From: an uncultured Bacteroidales bacterium
Lineage (GTDB): Bacteria > Bacteroidota > Bacteroidia > Bacteroidales > ML635J-15
Direction of reading: 5' to 3'
Length of the DNA stretch: 10,545 nucleotides
Assembly: GCA_905233405.1 (NCBI GenBank)
Contig: CAJOEG010000033.1
Coordinates: forward strand, 1 to 10,545
Part shown: piece after piece, positions 7,383 to 10,545 of the stretch
Numbering within the stretch: position 1 is the stretch's first letter
Layout of the letters: every line of letters starts with the position of its first letter
Program-made: the position numbers and the translations under genes
The notes under the pieces: model-generated
The model's database searches: none
Told to the model about the DNA's origin: nothing
The model's input: only the letters and a program-made list of their open reading frames with translations

Positions 7383-8408
7383 TTACAGCCATCTCTCCAA
7401 TTCTTCCAAATCCTCTTTTGTGGTTGACCAGCTTGTGGCGAGGCGGACTATTGTGTGCGAGTCGTCGTATTTTTCCCAGAAACTGAAGCAAACGTGTTCG
7501 CTTAGTTCTTTCATTTGTTCGTTGCTAAGTATGATAAACTGCTGGTTTGTAGGTGATTCTATATAAAAGCGATATCCTTTGTCCTTTAAGATTTGTTTTA
7601 GACGTTCCGCCATTTCGATTGCGTGACGGCTTATTTCCATATAAAGGTTGTCGGTGAAAAGCGTATCGAACTGGATACCGAGCAGACGGCCTTTAGCGAG
7701 CAGTGCGCCACGTTGCTTCATCTTGGTGATGAAGTGCTTGGGAGCATTGTCGTGTGTAAAGACAACTGCTTCACCGCATAGTGCCCCGACTTTTGTTCCA
7801 CCAATGTAGAAAACGTCGCACAAACTTGCAATGTCGGGCAGAGTTACATCGGTTTGACGACTTGCCAGTCCGTAGCCGAGCCTTGCTCCGTCCATAAACA
7901 GTGGAATGTTATGCTTTCGGCAAACGTTGGAAATTTCTGTCAATTCATTTTTGCTGTATAGTGTACCATATTCGGTAGGGTGGGAGATATATACCATTCC
8001 CGGAAAAACCATGTGTTCGTGGTTACCATCGGTGTGGAAAGTCGTAATATAATTGTCTATGTCGGAAGTGTTCAGTTTGCCATTGTTTCCTTCAAGAGAA
8101 AGCACTTTGTGACCTGTAAATTCTATTGCACCGCCTTCGTGTACGCTGATGTGACCGCTTGTGGCAGCGATAACTCCCTCGTAGTCTGCCAGTATGCTGC
8201 TTATTACAACCTGGTTAGTCTGTGTGCCGCCGACAAGGAAATGGACCTTCGCCTCGGGACAATGGCAGGCTTCTCGGATTTTTTCTTCTGCAATCTGGCA
8301 ATACTTGTCCTCACCATATCCGGCAAGTGGTTCCATATTAGTTTCCGCCAGTCGGTTAAGCACTTTCGGGTGCGCACCAGCTATATAGTCGCTTTCAAAC
8401 GAAATCAT
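7383..8408 (-). CDS. Threonine aldolase-family PLP enzyme (probable low-specificity L-threonine aldolase)
   Basis: A 341-residue cytoplasmic enzyme of the beta-eliminating lyase/threonine aldolase family, fold type I PLP. Family members cleave L-threonine or L-allo-threonine to glycine and acetaldehyde. Visible motifs: N-terminal FESDYIAGAHPKVL, the PLP-phosphate loop VGGTQTNQ (60-66), HISVHEGGAIE (His85, His89; the histidine region that stacks on PLP), MDGARLGYG with Asp173 (PLP nitrogen) and Arg176 (carboxylate), and YIGGTKVGALCGEA with Lys206 as the Schiff-base lysine. All key residues are present and the length is normal. Substrate preference (L versus L-allo, or another beta-hydroxy amino acid) cannot be read from sequence. 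It lies 29 bases downstream of the small membrane protein gene on the same strand, so it may be co-transcribed, but it also has a good -7 element of its own. Confidence 0.88.
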   Translation of the reverse strand: MISFESDYIAGAHPKVLNRLAETNMEPLAGYGEDKYCQIAEEKIREACHCPEAKVHFLVGGTQTNQVVISSILADYEGVIAATSGHISVHEGGAIEFTGHKVLSLEGNNGKLNTSDIDNYITTFHTDGNHEHMVFPGMVYISHPTEYGTLYSKNELTEISNVCRKHNIPLFMDGARLGYGLASRQTDVTLPDIASLCDVFYIGGTKVGALCGEAVVFTHDNAPKHFITKMKQRGALLAKGRLLGIQFDTLFTDNLYMEISRHAIEMAERLKQILKDKGYRFYIESPTNQQFIILSNEQMKELSEHVCFSFWEKYDDSHTIVRLATSWSTTKEDLEELERWL

Positions 8409-8424
8409 AATTGGTTAAATGTGG

Positions 8425-8432
8425 CAAAGGTA
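8425..8432 (-). promoter_or_regulatory. Possible -7 promoter element for the aldolase gene
   Basis: On the minus strand TACCTTTG is a perfect match to the Bacteroidota TAnnTTTG element and is followed by C, as is frequent. It lies in the 29-base gap between the small membrane protein stop and the aldolase ATG, giving a leader of only about 10 bases. No TTTG is found at the expected upstream position, so it is either a weak internal promoter or a chance match. Confidence 0.4.
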
Positions 8433-8437
8433 GAATG

Positions 8438-8677
8438 CTATTCCATCAGTTTCTTTTTCATCTCCTCGAACTCCTTCTCGGTAATAATGCCTTCCTCCTT
8501 GAGGTTCTGCAATTTGAGAAGTTCGTCGGCAACCGAAAAGTTTGTGCGCTCCTTGGTGCGTTGTATCGGGGTTTGCTTTTCTTCCTTGGTGTTGTTCATC
8601 TTTATAGCCTTTACAACATATACTACAATCACAACAACGAGTGCAAATATTACTAGTAAAAATACAATTCGTGCCAT
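8438..8677 (-). CDS. Small single-pass membrane protein with SHOCT-like C-terminus
   Basis: A 79-residue protein. Residues 4-24 form one hydrophobic membrane helix (IVFLLVIFALVVVIVVYVV), followed by a charged, polar linker (about 25-48). The tail, about 51-79, is a SHOCT-type short helical hairpin: ELLKLQNLKEEGIITEKEFE, then EMKKKLME. The family pattern is L-x-L-x-x-G-I-I-T-x-x-E-F-x-x-x-K-x-x-L, which this fits closely. SHOCT domains are common C-terminal oligomerisation or interaction hairpins without catalytic activity. A clear Bacteroidota promoter lies just upstream and the aldolase gene follows 29 bases downstream. A functional link between the two is not evident; the role of this protein is unknown. 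Confidence 0.8.
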   Translation of the reverse strand: MARIVFLLVIFALVVVIVVYVVKAIKMNNTKEEKQTPIQRTKERTNFSVADELLKLQNLKEEGIITEKEFEEMKKKLME

Positions 8678-8697
8678 AGTTTCTTAAAATTTTAGTG

Positions 8698-8728
8698 CAA
8701 AAGTAATATAAATTTTCCGATTAGCAAG
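8698..8728 (-). promoter_or_regulatory. Bacteroidota promoter of the SHOCT membrane-protein gene
   Basis: On the minus strand CTTG (8728-8725) is followed after exactly 19 bases by TACTTTTG (8705-8698). The second is a perfect TAnnTTTG -7 element and the first matches the -33 TTTG with one mismatch. Transcription would start near 8691, giving a leader of about 14 bases before the ATG at 8677. This is one of the clearest promoters in the window. Confidence 0.65.
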
Positions 8729-8800
8729 TTTACATACTTAATCGAACTTCTAATTGCTGAAGTATAGAAAACGGTATAATTATTGCTGTATTTGAGAAAG

Positions 8801-9595
8801 ATGAAAGCAAATAAAATGAGTACATTAAGATTTTTCCTTTGCTTCGCGGCAATGGTTTTAGGAAGTTTGTGCGTCTCGGCACAGACAAACCCATACCCAG
8901 AGTTAGATGAATTCGATAGTTTCGCTAATGCCACAGTTGTTAACTTTCGTGGGCAGCAACCAACTCTCGTCGATTTTGTTAATGCCTATCTTTCTGATGC
9001 ATACGGTGATCTCGCTGCAACGATTGGTAGGGTATGGCGGAAATATCTGAAAAACAAGCCGCAGTCCTCTGGTGACAAAATTCTCGTTGATAAGAAAAAT
9101 GGATATGTCAGGATCGAAACGAACGATTTTGACGAGGATCAGAATGCTACTTACAAGACTATTATAGAGATGTGTTATTGGAACTGTTCTGATAATCAAT
9201 ACAAGGTTTTTGCACAGACGTGCTACACGTATGTCAATGGTCATGTTTCGGGGGGATGGCAGCACGATGGTATTTCTTTTTATGTATATGACAATAATTT
9301 ACGCAAGTTGGCATTTATGCCTGCAGATATGATGGGAGTAGAAGTCCAAACTGGTATGGAGTACGTATCACACGGCTATGACAATGGCAACTACTTTTGG
9401 GAAAACTCTGAAACTGGCGAACGAAAAAACATGACTGAAGAAGAGTTTGAAAAATGGCAAGATGAATATCCTGTCGTAACTTACAACCTTCCACGCGAAG
9501 AAAAGGACATTACAGCAGTCATAAACAACCGTCCTGAAGGTAAGAAAGAAATAATTGTAAAGTGGAACGGACTAAGATTTGAGGTGCAGCAGTAA
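8801..9595 (+). CDS. Exported protein of unknown function
   Basis: A protein of 264 residues from the ATG at 8801. The ATG at 8816 (MSTLRFFLCFAAMVLGSLCV) is equally possible and shortens the n-region by five residues; I prefer 8801 for its extra lysines. A signal peptide ends near VSAQ; there is no lipobox before the cleavage site, and the cysteine in the h-region is not in LxxC context. The mature part is acidic and rich in aromatic residues, with no membrane helix and no T9SS tail. Notable stretches: TIGRVWRKYLKNKPQ, KNGYVRIETNDFDED, the cysteine-bearing IIEMCYWNC and QTCYTY, HDGISFYVYDNNLRKLAFMP, and a C-terminal KEIIVKWNGLRFEVQQ. The Phe-Tyr-Val-Tyr-Asp strand pattern suggests a beta-rich fold. 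I do not recognise the family. It is divergent from the SHOCT gene and convergent with the amidase gene, so it is probably transcribed alone. Confidence 0.75.
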   Translation: MKANKMSTLRFFLCFAAMVLGSLCVSAQTNPYPELDEFDSFANATVVNFRGQQPTLVDFVNAYLSDAYGDLAATIGRVWRKYLKNKPQSSGDKILVDKKNGYVRIETNDFDEDQNATYKTIIEMCYWNCSDNQYKVFAQTCYTYVNGHVSGGWQHDGISFYVYDNNLRKLAFMPADMMGVEVQTGMEYVSHGYDNGNYFWENSETGERKNMTEEEFEKWQDEYPVVTYNLPREEKDITAVINNRPEGKKEIIVKWNGLRFEVQQ

Positions 9596-9613
9596 TATTT
9601 AGCAAGGGCATTT

Positions 9614-10408
9614 TTATATTGTTCCTATCGAAAACTCATCGGCATCGCTCCACGCTGGGAATTTCTCACGGAACTGCCGTAACGCTTCAATGTCAAGTTT
9701 TTCTGTAAGGACAAACTCCTCGTTGTCGGGACAGCGCCCAACATACTCGCCCTTGAAATCGATTATGCAGCTTCCACCGTCGTAGTGCAAGCCCATGCCA
9801 TCGTCGCCAACGCGGTTTACCCCAGCCACATACGCCTGATTCTCGATAGCCCTAGCCTTGAGCAATGTGTCGAAAACCTTGCGACGGCTGTCGGGCCAGT
9901 TTGCCACATAGAAAATCATATCGTAGTCGTTGCGGTTACGGCTCCATACCGGGAAACGCAGGTCGTAGCATACCTGAAGCAAAATCCTATATCCCTTGTA
10001 TTCGACCACCACGCGGTTTTCGCCCTGCGAAAACATATCGGCTTCGCCGCCAAAGCGGAACAGGTGCCGCTTGTCGTAGCGCATAATTTCACCGTCGGGC
10101 TTAACGAAAAGGAAAGAATTGTAATATTTTGTACCATCGCGCAGGATAAGCGAACCGCAAACTGCGGCATCGTATTTTGCCGCAAGCAACTTCATTGCGT
10201 CAACGATTTGTCCATACTTGGTTTCGCCAAGTTCTTCAACTTCGTTGCAGAAGCCGGTGGCAAACATCTCAGGAAGCACATACAAGTCACTACCTTGACA
10301 CGTATCCATGAGAGATTCTGCACGTCTAATGTTCAAGGACTGATTATTCCACTCAATATCTGTCTGTAAAAGTGTGATAACCATGTGGTTATTCCCATTT
10401 TTCTCCAT
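9614..10408 (-). CDS. Nitrilase-superfamily amidase, YafV/omega-amidase type
   Basis: A 264-residue cytoplasmic carbon-nitrogen hydrolase. The catalytic triad is visible: Glu47 in LPEMFATGF, Lys113 in RYDKRHLFRFGGE, and Cys147 in LLQVCYDLRFPVWSRN. The PEMF-TGF and DKRHLF-F pattern is characteristic of the YafV/Nit2 branch, whose members deaminate 2-oxoglutaramate or 2-oxosuccinamate in salvage after glutamine or methionine transamination; the exact substrate here is inference. Further family features are VANWPDSR and KARAIENQAYVAGVNRVGDDG. Family members usually begin close to the Met9 motif MVITLLQTDIEW, so translation may start at Met9 (ATG at 10384) rather than 10408; the promoter position allows either. 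Length is normal. The gene converges on the unknown exported protein with an 18-base gap and no obvious terminator hairpin. Confidence 0.88.
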   Translation of the reverse strand: MEKNGNNHMVITLLQTDIEWNNQSLNIRRAESLMDTCQGSDLYVLPEMFATGFCNEVEELGETKYGQIVDAMKLLAAKYDAAVCGSLILRDGTKYYNSFLFVKPDGEIMRYDKRHLFRFGGEADMFSQGENRVVVEYKGYRILLQVCYDLRFPVWSRNRNDYDMIFYVANWPDSRRKVFDTLLKARAIENQAYVAGVNRVGDDGMGLHYDGGSCIIDFKGEYVGRCPDNEEFVLTEKLDIEALRQFREKFPAWSDADEFSIGTI

Positions 10409-10428
10409 AATTCATTTTAATCGTGATG

Positions 10429-10458
10429 CAAAAATAGCAAATAATATTGGAAAACAAA
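10429..10458 (-). promoter_or_regulatory. Bacteroidota promoter of the amidase gene
   Basis: On the minus strand TTTG (10458-10455) is followed after 18 bases by TATTTTTG (10436-10429), a perfect TAnnTTTG element. Transcription would begin near 10422, leaving a leader of about 14 bases to the first ATG or 38 to the second. The spacer is one base shorter than the usual 19. Confidence 0.6.
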
Positions 10459-10496
10459 TTGTTTTTTATCTTTTTATGACTTTTCGTTTTGTTTTA

Positions 10497-10528
10497 TTTG
10501 TCCATTTCACAAAAAATACTTATTTTTG
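10497..10528 (+). promoter_or_regulatory. Bacteroidota promoter pointing out of the window
   Basis: TTTG (10497-10500), a 20-base spacer and TATTTTTG (10521-10528) match both halves of the consensus exactly, followed by CAC. It is back-to-back with the amidase promoter; their upstream boxes are about 40 bases apart. The gene it serves lies beyond 10545 and cannot be named. Confidence 0.6.
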
Positions 10529-10545
10529 CACTCGTGATTGGATTA

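Noticed and set aside
7980..8687. A 235-codon plus-strand frame across the aldolase and SHOCT genes
   Set aside because: It covers parts of two well-supported minus-strand genes and has no coherent protein features of its own.
8775..8794. TATAAT and TGTATTTG upstream of the exported orphan as its promoter
   Set aside because: The first is a sigma-70 form not typical for this phylum, the second has a mismatch at a key base and no upstream TTTG at the right distance, so neither is supported.
8692..8934. An 80-codon minus-strand frame with a hydrophobic stretch
   Set aside because: It overlaps the signal peptide of the exported protein and the promoter of the SHOCT gene; the hydrophobic part arises from AT-rich intergenic DNA.
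9785..10369. A 194-codon plus-strand frame opposite the amidase
   Set aside because: The minus strand has the full nitrilase catalytic triad and family motifs; this is its antisense shadow.

Overview
The window reads as a piece of a Bacteroidota (Bacteroidales-type) chromosome, with a short foreign-looking stretch of about 270 bases at the left edge. The evidence for Bacteroidota is: TAnnTTTG-type -7 promoter elements before several genes, starts without Shine-Dalgarno sequences, a type IX secretion (T9SS) sorting domain, and secreted-protein modules (GCDSI repeats, SprB-like, MBG, Lcl_C/DUF1566) typical of that phylum. I cannot name a genus.

Region by region. (a) 1-~270: about 65% GC by hand count over 1-240, coding on the minus strand. 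It holds the last residues of an unidentified protein, then the start of a lipoprotein behind a strong AAGGAGG ribosome binding site, a signal not seen elsewhere in the window. (b) ~269-2587: a large FAD-linked oxidase/Fe-S protein that enters abruptly in mid-domain at the same point. The N-terminal FAD-binding half is absent, so the window most likely starts with a chimeric assembly join or, less likely, a real insertion or recombination. (c) 2622-2659: an intrinsic terminator closing the oxidase gene. (d) 2678-7295: a promoter and a two-gene unit encoding exported proteins, one small with a single Lcl_C-like module and one giant with two such modules, Ig-like domains, GCDSI repeats, an MBG domain and a T9SS C-terminal signal. 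(e) 7320-7375: a 20-bp hairpin between convergent genes. (f) 7383-8677, minus strand: a threonine aldolase-family PLP enzyme preceded by a small membrane protein with a SHOCT-like tail. (g) 8801-9595: an exported protein of unknown function. (h) 9614-10408, minus strand: a nitrilase-family amidase of the YafV/omega-amidase type. (i) 10409-10545: a divergent control region with one promoter for the amidase and one pointing rightwards out of the window.

The genes do not form one pathway. The secreted pair in (d) is the main accessory element: a probable cell-surface adhesin or structural protein delivered by T9SS with a small paralogue made from the same transcript. The remaining genes look like ordinary housekeeping or metabolic genes. 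I see no tRNA, rRNA, CRISPR, transposase or phage gene, and no gene-free stretch longer than about 155 bases.
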